From the NCBI GenBank assembly GCA_016928075.1, contig JAFGLJ010000072.1, forward strand, positions 1-37,125: a stretch of DNA of 37,125 bases, read 5' to 3'. Origin of the DNA: Bacteroidales bacterium (lineage in GTDB: Bacteria > Bacteroidota > Bacteroidia > Bacteroidales > VadinHA17). Numbering within the stretch: the stretch's first letter is position 1; every line of letters begins with the position of its first letter. The position numbers were made by a program, and so were the translations under genes. The notes beneath the pieces are model-generated. The model saw only the letters and a program-made list of their open reading frames with translations, made no database searches and was not told the origin of the DNA. Positions 1 to 7,268 of this stretch are shown here, piece by piece.

Positions 1-1
1 A

Positions 2-178
2 ATGATGAAGAATGCCACGATAATGATACCAAGTGTTTTCAGGGCAAGAATAACAACACAGACACTCTATATTGGATTTATTCCCGGGGTGATATCCTCA
101 CTGATAGGAACAATGCTTTCCGGAATCGGTATATATAAGAGACAAACAGCAAGACTTATTAAAGAACTCCAGTTATGA
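2..178 (+). CDS. C-terminal fragment of a putative membrane permease (partial)
   Basis: An open frame enters from the left edge and stops with TGA at 176-178, overlapping the next start codon as ATGA. The visible 58 residues hold one hydrophobic segment (roughly residues 22-46, around YIGFIPGVISSLIGT) followed by a basic tail ending KELQL. That shape resembles the last transmembrane helix and short cytoplasmic tail of FtsX/LolE-type ABC permeases. The following gene is a LolA-like protein, a common partner of such permeases, and the overlap implies one operon. The true start lies outside the window. The family assignment is an inference from a short tail; an RND/MMPL exporter is the main alternative. 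Confidence 0.5.
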   Translation: MMKNATIMIPSVFRARITTQTLYIGFIPGVISSLIGTMLSGIGIYKRQTARLIKELQL

Positions 179-912
179 AAAAATTACTTTTACTAATAGT
201 TATATTTAATGGTTCTTTTGCCATAGCACAGAACCCTGACGGTGAGGAGATAATGAGAAAAATAGATCAGAATATGTCATCCGAGAACAGGTTCTTTACC
301 TCAAAAATGATTATCAATGGTGTGCGGAATTCACGCACAGTGGAATCCCGTACATGGACCAGGGGTGAAAGCCAGTCTTTCACTGAATACCTGTTTCCTG
401 TACGGGAGAAAGGAACCAAAATGTTAAAACTCGAAGATCAGTTGTGGATATATTCTCTTTCAACAGACCGGACCATACAGATAATAGGTCATATGTTACG
501 TCAGTCGGTCATGGGATCGGATATGTCATATGAAGACCTTATGGAAGGCAGCAGGCTGCTTAGTCATTATAATGCCGAGGTAATTGGTTCAGAGATGGTG
601 AACGGAAATGACTGCTGGGTGGTTGATCTGACAGCTTTTGATCCGGATGTGACATACCAGGGTAAAAAATTGTGGGTTGATAAGGCCAGGTATATACCCC
701 TTAAGGAGGAATTATATGCAAAGAGCGGAACCCTGCTGAAGAGAACCCAGCTGAGCAATATTGAAAATATTGATGGCAGGTGGTATCCAAAAAAAATCGT
801 TTTTAAAGATATGTTGCAGGAAGGTGAAGGCACCGAGTTTATCATAGAAAACATCCAGTTCAATGTAGATATCCCTGATTATATATTCTCCAAGGGAAGT
901 CTTAAGAAATAG
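175..912 (+). CDS. Outer membrane lipoprotein-sorting protein, LolA-like
   Basis: A 245-residue protein with an N-terminal signal peptide (hydrophobic LLLLIVIF stretch, likely cleavage after FAIAQ). The rest fits the LolA-like beta-barrel half of the PF17131 family: an early GEEIMRKID helix, repeated beta strands such as WTRGESQSF and LWIYSLSTDRTIQ, and a late WYPKKIVFKD strand. Proteins of this family act in the periplasm and probably carry lipids or lipoproteins delivered by a neighbouring ABC or RND transporter. The start overlaps the upstream permease stop by 4 bp, which supports translational coupling. Its stop lies 3 bp from the stop of the convergent hydrolase gene. Substrate unknown. 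Confidence 0.82.
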   Translation: MKKLLLLIVIFNGSFAIAQNPDGEEIMRKIDQNMSSENRFFTSKMIINGVRNSRTVESRTWTRGESQSFTEYLFPVREKGTKMLKLEDQLWIYSLSTDRTIQIIGHMLRQSVMGSDMSYEDLMEGSRLLSHYNAEVIGSEMVNGNDCWVVDLTAFDPDVTYQGKKLWVDKARYIPLKEELYAKSGTLLKRTQLSNIENIDGRWYPKKIVFKDMLQEGEGTEFIIENIQFNVDIPDYIFSKGSLKK

Positions 913-915
913 ATG

Positions 916-1839
916 CTAGTGCATACCCAGGGGCTTATCTCTTTTATAGGTAATGGAGGCATCTGATTCTATTAAACTATTGAAAACCTCCGCCTCACTC
1001 TCAATGCCCTTTAATGTATAAGCAAGCCAGGGTAAGATATATCGATTCAATATTTCATGTTGCTTCTCCCTGGATATTTGGTTTTCAGGTCTGGTTCTTT
1101 CGGCAAAGTCGCACAGCCTGTATTTCATTGCCATATTACAATGGTTGCCTCCTGTAATATTTATATATGTTTTCCATCGCCCCCCAAGTGATTCGTAGAT
1201 AGGCAGTGCATGTTTGCGTGCCGGTGTGATAAAATCATGACTTCCTGTAAAAACAAGAGCCGGGATATCAACAGATCCTGCTGCTGTGGCAGAAGATGGC
1301 CTGGTGTCGAGAGGGGCAAGAACAATAAGTGATTGTACATCTCCTGCAATTGCAGCACCCAGTATGGCCGATCCTCCTCCCAGACTGTGACCCATCAGGC
1401 ATCTGGTGTTTCCCACTTTGCCATAGAATATTGAACCGGGGTCATTCCCTTCTTCAAGCATGTACCCGGTTGCATATAGGATATCGAGTCCGAATTCGCG
1501 ATGTGAGGGAAACATTTCTGTCTCGCTGTCAGGCAGAACCAGAATATAGCCTTCCGGGACAATGCTGGTCCAGATGTTTTCGTAGTAACTTACAGGCATC
1601 CTGTATCCATGACCGAACGAGATAACAGGGAATCCATCTTCCGGCGCTGAAGATACCGGGACATTCCGTCCGGCACTGTCTGCGGGATAATATATAAGAA
1701 GTTCTATCTTTCGGTTATTCCTTGTGGAATCCACAGCCTCAACGGATGTATTTCCTACGAAGTATTTCTGAGAAAATGCGATATCGGATACGAGGAAAAA
1801 CAGTAATAAAATCAAAAACTTATAAAATAATCTTTTCAT
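916..1839 (-). CDS. Secreted alpha/beta hydrolase (PAF-acetylhydrolase/chlorophyllase-like)
   Basis: A 307-residue protein with a signal peptide (FLILLLFFLVSDIAFSQ). The alpha/beta-hydrolase nucleophile elbow is GHSLGG, and an oxyanion-type FGHGY motif precedes it. A later HDFITPARK segment and GGNHCNM supply plausible acid and histidine regions of the catalytic triad. This layout fits the dienelactone hydrolase / platelet-activating-factor acetylhydrolase isoform II group, which cleave esters; the substrate cannot be read from the sequence. An AGGAG sits about 8 bases before the ATG (seen on the minus strand just past 1839), one of the few clear ribosome-binding sites here. It is divergent from the Crp/Fnr gene and convergent with the LolA-like gene. 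Confidence 0.8.
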   Translation of the reverse strand: MKRLFYKFLILLLFFLVSDIAFSQKYFVGNTSVEAVDSTRNNRKIELLIYYPADSAGRNVPVSSAPEDGFPVISFGHGYRMPVSYYENIWTSIVPEGYILVLPDSETEMFPSHREFGLDILYATGYMLEEGNDPGSIFYGKVGNTRCLMGHSLGGGSAILGAAIAGDVQSLIVLAPLDTRPSSATAAGSVDIPALVFTGSHDFITPARKHALPIYESLGGRWKTYINITGGNHCNMAMKYRLCDFAERTRPENQISREKQHEILNRYILPWLAYTLKGIESEAEVFNSLIESDASITYKRDKPLGMH

Positions 1840-1919
1840 AAATAATCTCCTGTTCCCCGGTCAATTTAATGAAAAAATTTATCTTACCACCAGAATCATT
1901 TATTATCATTGAACCCCTT

Positions 1920-1941
1920 ACTTATCACAAAGTTGATAAGT
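1920..1941. promoter_or_regulatory. Perfect 8-bp inverted repeat in the hydrolase / Crp-Fnr divergent region
   Basis: Arms ACTTATCA and TGATAAGT are separated by 6 bp (CAAAGT). The repeat lies between two divergent genes, about 60 bp upstream of the -33 element of the Crp/Fnr gene. The dyad and its position suggest an operator, possibly autoregulatory. Half-site order (ATCA then TGAT) is the reverse of a classical FNR box, so the binding protein is uncertain. No T-run follows either arm, so it is not a terminator. Confidence 0.45.
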
Positions 1942-2002
1942 TTATATTTTATGAAATATAGGGTCAATTTATTTTATACAGCAGTTTTACTATTAATTAT
2001 TG

Positions 2003-2032
2003 TTGAATATTCTAATAAGTCTTTTAAATTTG
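2003..2032 (+). promoter_or_regulatory. Bacteroidota-type promoter of the Crp/Fnr gene
   Basis: TTG at 2003-2005, 19 bp spacing, then TAAATTTG at 2025-2032, which matches the Bacteroidota -33 TTTG / -7 TAnnTTTG pattern. Transcription would begin near 2039, about 50 bases before the ATG at 2092. The match to the -7 consensus is complete; the -33 element is GTTG rather than TTTG. Confidence 0.6.
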
Positions 2033-2091
2033 CAGGTATATATGAACTGAGGCCTGGATGTGCTTTATAACTAAAACTTAATCAACTATTT

Positions 2092-2790
2092 ATGAGAAAG
2101 AGGCCAGTATGTTTGGAATGCAAGGCATTCAAAAAGTCTTTCTTTTCAAACCTTGAAAATGGTGATCTCGAAAAGCTGAATTTCGAAAAGTCAGCATCTC
2201 TATACAAAACTGGTCAGATAGTTTTCCAGGAGGATAGCAGGGCAGTAGGAGCATATTGCCTGCATTCCGGGAAAATCAAATTATATAAGGTAGATAACGA
2301 GGGCAGGGAGCAGATTATAAGATTTGTGACACCCGGTGAACTGTTTGGTTATAGTTCAATCATAGGTTCGCGCCATTACCTGATAACGGCAGAGGCAATA
2401 GAAGATTCGGTTATATGCTTTATTGACAGTAATTTCTTTTCTACACTTACGGCAAAATACCCTGATATTAATAAGGAACTCATCAAGGCACTTGGATCAA
2501 TGCTTAATGATGCCGAGGACAGGATTATATCACTGGCACGGAAACAGGTAAGAGAACGTCTGGCTGAAGCACTGCTGACCCTCTGTGAGAAATTTCACAC
2601 CGAAGGATGCAAAGACAATAATATCCTCAAGCTGCCGCGTGAAGACCTTGCTAATATTGTAGGTTCAGCAACTGAAAACATCATACGTATTCTTTCTGAA
2701 TTTCGTGAAGAAGGGCTTATTTCTATTGAAGGACGGACAATTATCCTGAAAGACATTGAAGGATTGAAAAAGATTGCCAGTATTGATTGA
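2092..2790 (+). CDS. Crp/Fnr family transcriptional regulator
   Basis: A 232-residue protein with an N-terminal cyclic-nucleotide-binding-type beta roll (about residues 25-125, with GQIVFQEDS and GELFGYSSIIGS), a long dimerisation helix (about 125-160) and a C-terminal winged helix-turn-helix (about 160-225: LPREDLANIVGSATENIIRI). Members activate or repress genes in response to oxygen, NO, redox or small ligands. Cysteines occur at 7 and 10 (CLEC), 56, 108, 163 and 171. The N-terminal pair plus a central cysteine recalls FNR, but FNR needs three N-terminal cysteines, so a [4Fe-4S] cluster is not assured. It directly precedes the hydrogenase operon on the same strand and is the obvious candidate regulator. 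Confidence 0.88.
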   Translation: MRKRPVCLECKAFKKSFFSNLENGDLEKLNFEKSASLYKTGQIVFQEDSRAVGAYCLHSGKIKLYKVDNEGREQIIRFVTPGELFGYSSIIGSRHYLITAEAIEDSVICFIDSNFFSTLTAKYPDINKELIKALGSMLNDAEDRIISLARKQVRERLAEALLTLCEKFHTEGCKDNNILKLPREDLANIVGSATENIIRILSEFREEGLISIEGRTIILKDIEGLKKIASID

Positions 2791-2872
2791 ATAAGAATGC
2801 AGATCAATAATCTTTGAATAAGGGACTGTCAATCATAACCATCAGACTTACAATATACCATCACATACTAAC

Positions 2873-2884
2873 TGATAATTATCA
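2873..2884. promoter_or_regulatory. FNR-box-like palindrome upstream of the hydrogenase operon
   Basis: TGATAATTATCA is a perfect 12-bp palindrome with the TGAT-N4-ATCA core of the FNR/CRP-family consensus (TTGAT-N4-ATCAA). Only the outermost T and A are missing. A weaker copy, TGATAAGAATCT, lies at 2939-2950. Both lie between the Crp/Fnr gene and the first hydrogenase gene, 130-200 bp upstream of its start. Binding by the neighbouring regulator is an inference. Confidence 0.5.
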
Positions 2885-3078
2885 TATTTCGGCCTGACGA
2901 ATAACTTCCAGGCAGCTGAAATATTTTAGTGACCTGCCTGATAAGAATCTTCCGATCCCAAAAACTTTTTCATATATTTTTTAATCGTAAAGGATGAACT
3001 TGGTGTTTCGAGATCAATGCCTTCCTGGCAGTGCTATTATGACTTAACACATGGATAATCCATTAGGTTCCTTCAAAG

Positions 3079-4080
3079 ATGCAAAAAGCTATAAAAATCA
3101 ACAAAGACGAATGGAACAGGTTGCTCATCAAGCTTTCTGATGCCGGGGAACGCTTGTATGCCCCGATAAGGCACAACGGAGTTTTTGATTATGAACTCAT
3201 AGATACAGAAAGCATTGGGGAGATCGTTTATAATGAAGCAAAACCTGCGTCACCTCTTAAAATTTTCTTTCTCCCCATCAGGTTGAATGTTACCGGTGGA
3301 GGGAAGACACCTGGCCGAATCATAATAATTGGCGCACCTGCCTGCGATATTGAAGGTTTAAAACTGCTTGATGCCATTTATATTGATGAGAAGTACACTG
3401 ACGAGTCCTACCTGTCGCGAAGGCAGAACGCAATAATTATTGGTGCCCCGTGCCATAAAACGGCTGAGAATTGCCATTGTACCACTTATGGTGTTAATCC
3501 ATGGCCCGGTGATGGTTGTGACATCTCATTGAGTTCCACGGGTGAGGATATTATACTTACCACCATGTCTGAAAAGGGAAACGGCTTCATGAATGAGATT
3601 AAGAGTCTTGTTGACTCAACAGAGCCGGAGGCCGGCGACATGGAAACATTAAAAAGGCTTCAGGAAGCATCGGCTGCCGAGATAGCTGATAAGAATGATG
3701 GACTGCCCGGAAAGGAAGAAACAGGGAAACTTGTACAGGCCGCTGAAAGTAGTTTCTGGAAAGAACATTCCTCAAAATGTGTCTCATGCGGTGCATGTGC
3801 AGCCATATGTCCCACCTGCACATGCTTCCTGCTCATAGACAGGCCGGGCTTTGAAAAGATAAAACAACAGGATACCTGCCAGTATCCTGCATTTGAAAGG
3901 GTTGCAGGAGGGGAGGATCCTCTTAAGGAGCTGAGTGTAAGGTTCCATAACAGGTATATGTGCAAATTTGTCTGGAAGCCTGAAAGATTTGGAGTGCTGG
4001 CATGCACAGGTTGTGGAAGGTGCATCGATGCATGTATTGCCGGTATAAGCAAGAATGAAGTAATAAGGGAAATGACATGA
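3079..4080 (+). CDS. hydB: Sulfhydrogenase beta / anaerobic sulfite reductase A-like iron-sulfur subunit
   Basis: A 333-residue member of the HydB/AsrA family, which passes electrons between a flavoprotein partner and a catalytic subunit. Two C-terminal [4Fe-4S] motifs are visible: C234-C237-C240-C244 and C309-C312-C315-C319. The middle has the family-typical ENCHC segment (about residues 130-134) and GDGCDIS. No transmembrane segment or signal peptide, so cytoplasmic. It is the first gene of the operon and overlaps the flavoprotein gene by 4 bp (ATGA), as expected for a tight beta-gamma pair. No sulfhydrogenase alpha/delta genes accompany it, and a group 4 hydrogenase follows instead. The symbol reflects family resemblance, not proven function. 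Confidence 0.85.
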   Translation: MQKAIKINKDEWNRLLIKLSDAGERLYAPIRHNGVFDYELIDTESIGEIVYNEAKPASPLKIFFLPIRLNVTGGGKTPGRIIIIGAPACDIEGLKLLDAIYIDEKYTDESYLSRRQNAIIIGAPCHKTAENCHCTTYGVNPWPGDGCDISLSSTGEDIILTTMSEKGNGFMNEIKSLVDSTEPEAGDMETLKRLQEASAAEIADKNDGLPGKEETGKLVQAAESSFWKEHSSKCVSCGACAAICPTCTCFLLIDRPGFEKIKQQDTCQYPAFERVAGGEDPLKELSVRFHNRYMCKFVWKPERFGVLACTGCGRCIDACIAGISKNEVIREMT

Positions 4081-4922
4081 AAAAACAAACAAAGGAGGTC
4101 AAAGGGAAAGGCCTTTATGAAGTATTAAAGGCTGAAGTCGATGAAATAATCGATGAGTCACCCCTTATAAAAACATTCGTTATGACCCCTGAAGAACCAT
4201 TCAAATTCAATACGGGGGAATTTATTGAACTTACCCTGGATGGACTGGGGGAAGCTCCTTTCACACCCTCATCATCACCTTTTGTCACAGAGAAGCTCGA
4301 GGTGACAATAATGAAAACCGGGTATATAACCAGCAAGTTTCATGATCTGAAATCCGGGGCAATATTGGGTATCAGGGGTCCTTTCGGCAGGGGTTACCCC
4401 GTTGACAGGTTCATTGGTAAGGAGATACTAATAGTGGGTGGCGGCTGCGGACTGGCCCCTATCCGGTCCCTTCTTTTTACACTCATTGAAATGAAAGACC
4501 AGATTGAGAAGGTTGTCCTTCTTTATGGTTCAAAGACACCAACCGACTGCATATACAAACCAATGTTCGCAAAGCTGAACAGCATTGATAAGTTTGAGAC
4601 ATATCGTTCAGCTGATAGACCGGATGGTACCGAATGGGATGAATCGATAGGACTGGTTACCATACTGCTCGACCAGCCCATGGTTGATATGGATAATTCA
4701 ATAGCCGTGGTATGTGGCCCGCCGGTAATGATGAAGTTCGCCACGCTGAGGTTACTGGAACTGGGGTTCAGCGACGATGACATATTTCTTTCTATGGAGA
4801 AAAACATGTCATGCGGACTGGGTAAGTGCGGTCATTGCATGATGGGTGAATTTTTCGTCTGCAAGGATGGCCCGGTCTTTACCTATGCTGAAATAAAACA
4901 TAGCCCGGAAATATGGAAATAG
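4077..4922 (+). CDS. hydG: Sulfhydrogenase gamma / AsrB-like FAD, NAD(P)-binding subunit
   Basis: A 281-residue ferredoxin-reductase-type flavoprotein. An N-terminal FAD barrel (about 15-115) contains APFTPSSSP and GPFGRGYPV. The NAD(P) domain (about 115-240) has the glycine-rich VGGGCGLAPIRSL near 120-132 and the terminal CGPPVMM. A C-terminal [2Fe-2S] site uses C246, C251, C254 and C262. This is the HydG/AsrB subunit that exchanges electrons with NAD(P)H. It pairs with the two-cluster subunit upstream (4-bp overlap) and is followed 21 bp later by a polyferredoxin. NADH versus NADPH preference cannot be read from the sequence. This hydG must not be confused with the radical-SAM maturase of [FeFe] hydrogenases. 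Confidence 0.87.
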   Translation: MKKQTKEVKGKGLYEVLKAEVDEIIDESPLIKTFVMTPEEPFKFNTGEFIELTLDGLGEAPFTPSSSPFVTEKLEVTIMKTGYITSKFHDLKSGAILGIRGPFGRGYPVDRFIGKEILIVGGGCGLAPIRSLLFTLIEMKDQIEKVVLLYGSKTPTDCIYKPMFAKLNSIDKFETYRSADRPDGTEWDESIGLVTILLDQPMVDMDNSIAVVCGPPVMMKFATLRLLELGFSDDDIFLSMEKNMSCGLGKCGHCMMGEFFVCKDGPVFTYAEIKHSPEIWK

Positions 4923-4943
4923 ATTAACAACCCATAACAGGAT

Positions 4944-5429
4944 ATGAGTAAGAAAATAGTCATAGATATGATGAAATGCCGCACTTGCAACAGTTGCGTG
5001 GTGCAATGCTCGTACCAGCACCACCCCGGCAATAACGGCATGATGCCACTGCTTGAAAAGGCGGCATTCAGCTTTACATGCCGTAGATGCGAGGATGCTC
5101 CCTGTATCGAAGTGTGCCCGGTGGATGCACTGGAAAAAGATGAGAACGGAGTAATCACTAGAGCTGCCAACCTGTGTGTAGCGTGTAAATCCTGTATAAT
5201 GGCCTGTCCGTTCGGTACAATGATGAACAGTTTCTTCGAGGTCCGTAAATCGGTATGTGACTATTGCGCTATGGACGGTCACGATGTAAAACTCCTCTGC
5301 ATAGAAACCTGTCCGGAGAAAGCATTGAGTTTTGAGGAAATAGATGAAGATCCTGAACAAAATCTTCACAAACTGAATGATAAGGTTCTTGTAAGGGAAA
5401 TAATCTGGGAAAAGTTAAAACATGAATAA
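4944..5429 (+). CDS. Four-cluster polyferredoxin (HydN/HycB/DmsB-like)
   Basis: A 161-residue electron-transfer protein with sixteen cysteines arranged as four [4Fe-4S] motifs: C12/15/18/22, C46/49/54/58, C78/81/84/88 and C105/108/119/123. This is the HycB/HydN/DmsB family pattern, usually linking a catalytic oxidoreductase to a membrane complex. In E. coli formate hydrogenlyase the equivalent protein docks formate dehydrogenase, yet no molybdopterin enzyme is encoded in this window. Position between the flavoprotein and the membrane hydrogenase genes suggests that it wires the NAD(P)H module to the hydrogenase. Soluble; no signal peptide. Confidence 0.85.
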   Translation: MSKKIVIDMMKCRTCNSCVVQCSYQHHPGNNGMMPLLEKAAFSFTCRRCEDAPCIEVCPVDALEKDENGVITRAANLCVACKSCIMACPFGTMMNSFFEVRKSVCDYCAMDGHDVKLLCIETCPEKALSFEEIDEDPEQNLHKLNDKVLVREIIWEKLKHE

Positions 5430-5438
5430 TGTAAAGAG

Positions 5439-6368
5439 ATGATAAAAGACCTTTTTTACTTTCTAATATTCCCGGGGATGATCTTCTCGGTGCTCATGGG
5501 GGGAATCCTCTCATGGTCAGACCGCAAGATCACGGCAAGGGTCCAGTTCAGGAAAGGGCCGCCATTTCTTCAGCCATTCTACGATATTGGCAAGCTGTTT
5601 TACAAGGAGACAATATTACCGGAACATGGTGCCCGGTTAACCTTCCTGGCCGCCCCGGTATTTGCCCTTTTCAGCGCCACCCTGGCTAATGTGTTCATAC
5701 TGCTTCCCTCAATATTCCCGGGCAGCGGGTTCAAAGGAGACCTGATAGTGGTATTTTACCTGCTTACTATACCATCACTGAGCTATATCATAGGTTCCCT
5801 CGCTTCAGGAAATCCGCTTGCGTCTTTGGGTGCGTCAAGGGAGATAAAGCTTATAATGAGTTATGAACTGACTTTTATCCTTGCCCTTGCATGTATAGTG
5901 ATCAAGAGTGGGATGAGCTTATCAATCTCGGATATAATTGCAGCACAACAGGAAGGGGGAGCATTTATAGGCTCAGTATCAGGAGTTTTACTTTTTATTG
6001 TAATACTGTTTGTCATACAGGCAAAGCTGGCACTGGTTCCCTTCGATATGTCGGAAGCTGAAACTGAAATAGCCCACGGAGTATTTATTGAATATTCAGG
6101 CAGTGCCTATGCCATAATAAAAATGGCAAGGTACATAATGCTTTTTACCCTGCCATCACTGATGATGACACTTCTCATGGGAGGATTCAGTCTCAGTGGC
6201 TTTGGCATTTTGTGGTCGATACTTAAACTGGTGGTCATACTGCTTCTCATTACCCTTATACGGAATACGAATCCGAGACTGAGGTTAGACCAGGCTATGA
6301 GGTTTTTCTTTATTTGGATGAACCTGATAGCCGTGATCGCAATAGGTCTTTCAATTATTAAACTGTAA
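5439..6368 (+). CDS. mbhM: Hydrogenase membrane anchor, NuoH/MbhM/HycD family
   Basis: A 309-residue, very hydrophobic protein with about eight predicted transmembrane helices. It is the complex I subunit 1 (NuoH) homologue that anchors the peripheral hydrogenase arm and forms part of the ion-translocation path. Family signatures include WSDRKITARVQFRKGP near residues 26-41, KLFYKE, and the charged loop SEAETEIAHGVFIEYSG (about residues 205-221). The gene starts 9 bp after the polyferredoxin and is followed 12 bp later, in the same frame, by the small-subunit gene. It is equivalent to MbhM in Pyrococcus Mbh and HycD/HyfC in formate hydrogenlyases. Confidence 0.88.
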   Translation: MIKDLFYFLIFPGMIFSVLMGGILSWSDRKITARVQFRKGPPFLQPFYDIGKLFYKETILPEHGARLTFLAAPVFALFSATLANVFILLPSIFPGSGFKGDLIVVFYLLTIPSLSYIIGSLASGNPLASLGASREIKLIMSYELTFILALACIVIKSGMSLSISDIIAAQQEGGAFIGSVSGVLLFIVILFVIQAKLALVPFDMSEAETEIAHGVFIEYSGSAYAIIKMARYIMLFTLPSLMMTLLMGGFSLSGFGILWSILKLVVILLLITLIRNTNPRLRLDQAMRFFFIWMNLIAVIAIGLSIIKL

Positions 6369-6380
6369 AAAGATAAAAAA

Positions 6381-6791
6381 TTGAGTTTAGGAAGTTATTG
6401 TTTCAGAAAATCGTTGTGGGTATTCCATTTTGGTGGAGCCTCATGCAATAACTGCGATATAGAAATTCTCGACTGTCTCACTTCACGGTACGACATCGAG
6501 AGATTCGGAATGCAGCTTGTAGGGACTATCCGGCATGCAGATGTATTGCTTGTTTCAGGCTCAATAAACAGGAAATGCCGCGCCAGGCTTTTGAAGGTTT
6601 ACAACCAGGCACCCAAACCGATCCTGGTCGTTGCTTTCGGAGCCTGCGGTTGTACAGGAGGCATTTTTGCCGAAGGAAACGTTTTTGGGGGACCGGTAGA
6701 CACCATAATCCCGGTGGATGCTTATATCCCGGGATGCCCGCCAAAACCTGAGGCAATACTGGCAGGAATAGTAAAACTGTTAAATAAATAA
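6381..6791 (+). CDS. mbhJ: Group 4 [NiFe] hydrogenase small subunit, NuoB/MbhJ-like
   Basis: A 136-residue protein with the proximal [4Fe-4S] ligands of group 4 small subunits: C22 and C25 (CNNCD), C89 in GACGCTGG (C91 is adjacent) and C119 in PGCPP. It receives electrons from the MbhN-like ferredoxin and passes them to the nickel subunit. The start is TTG: the stop codon of the upstream gene lies in the same frame 12 bp before, and no ATG or GTG occurs between that stop and the conserved region. The order small subunit, NuoC-like, large subunit is the usual one. Confidence 0.9.
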   Translation: MSLGSYCFRKSLWVFHFGGASCNNCDIEILDCLTSRYDIERFGMQLVGTIRHADVLLVSGSINRKCRARLLKVYNQAPKPILVVAFGACGCTGGIFAEGNVFGGPVDTIIPVDAYIPGCPPKPEAILAGIVKLLNK

Positions 6792-6797
6792 AGTGCT

Positions 6798-7268
6798 ATG
6801 GCAGCTGTTAATTACGAGATATTTCCCGACATCCTCAAACTGAATTTCGATAGTGATATACTGGGATTGATGGTACTGCAGAGAAAGAGGCTGGTGGTGC
6901 AAATACGAAAGGAAGCCCTTCTGGAGATTGCTAATTATTTCCTGGATGAGCTTAAATACAGGTTCGTTATAGCTTCAGGAATGAACGCTGATCATGGTTA
7001 CGACATTATCTACCATTTCAGTGATGACAGCACAGGCTATATGGTAAACCTGATGGTAAATATTGACGAGAAGAAACCTGAAATTGAGTCAATGGCAAAT
7101 ATGATCAGTGCAGCCAACTGGATAGAAAGGGAAATACACGAAATCCTGGGAGTTAATTTCATTAACCATCCAAACTTGACAAATCTTATTTCGGGAGAAA
7201 ACTGGGAGGAGACAGAGCATCCTTATGCCCGCCCGTCACGCGATAACAAAAAATCCCAAAGGACATGA
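6798..7268 (+). CDS. mbhK: Hydrogenase NuoC/MbhK-like 30-kDa-type subunit
   Basis: A 156-residue soluble protein of the complex I 30-kDa (NuoC) family. Recognisable parts are the N-terminal ferredoxin-like fold with FVIASGMNADHGYDIIYHF, and the C-terminal WIEREIHEILGVNFINHPNL segment that matches the NuoC signature (E-REx-DxxGxxFxxHPxL). It sits on the large subunit and structurally bridges the arm; it carries no cofactor. It begins 6 bp after the small-subunit gene and overlaps the large-subunit gene by 4 bp (ATGA). Confidence 0.87.
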   Translation: MAAVNYEIFPDILKLNFDSDILGLMVLQRKRLVVQIRKEALLEIANYFLDELKYRFVIASGMNADHGYDIIYHFSDDSTGYMVNLMVNIDEKKPEIESMANMISAANWIEREIHEILGVNFINHPNLTNLISGENWEETEHPYARPSRDNKKSQRT

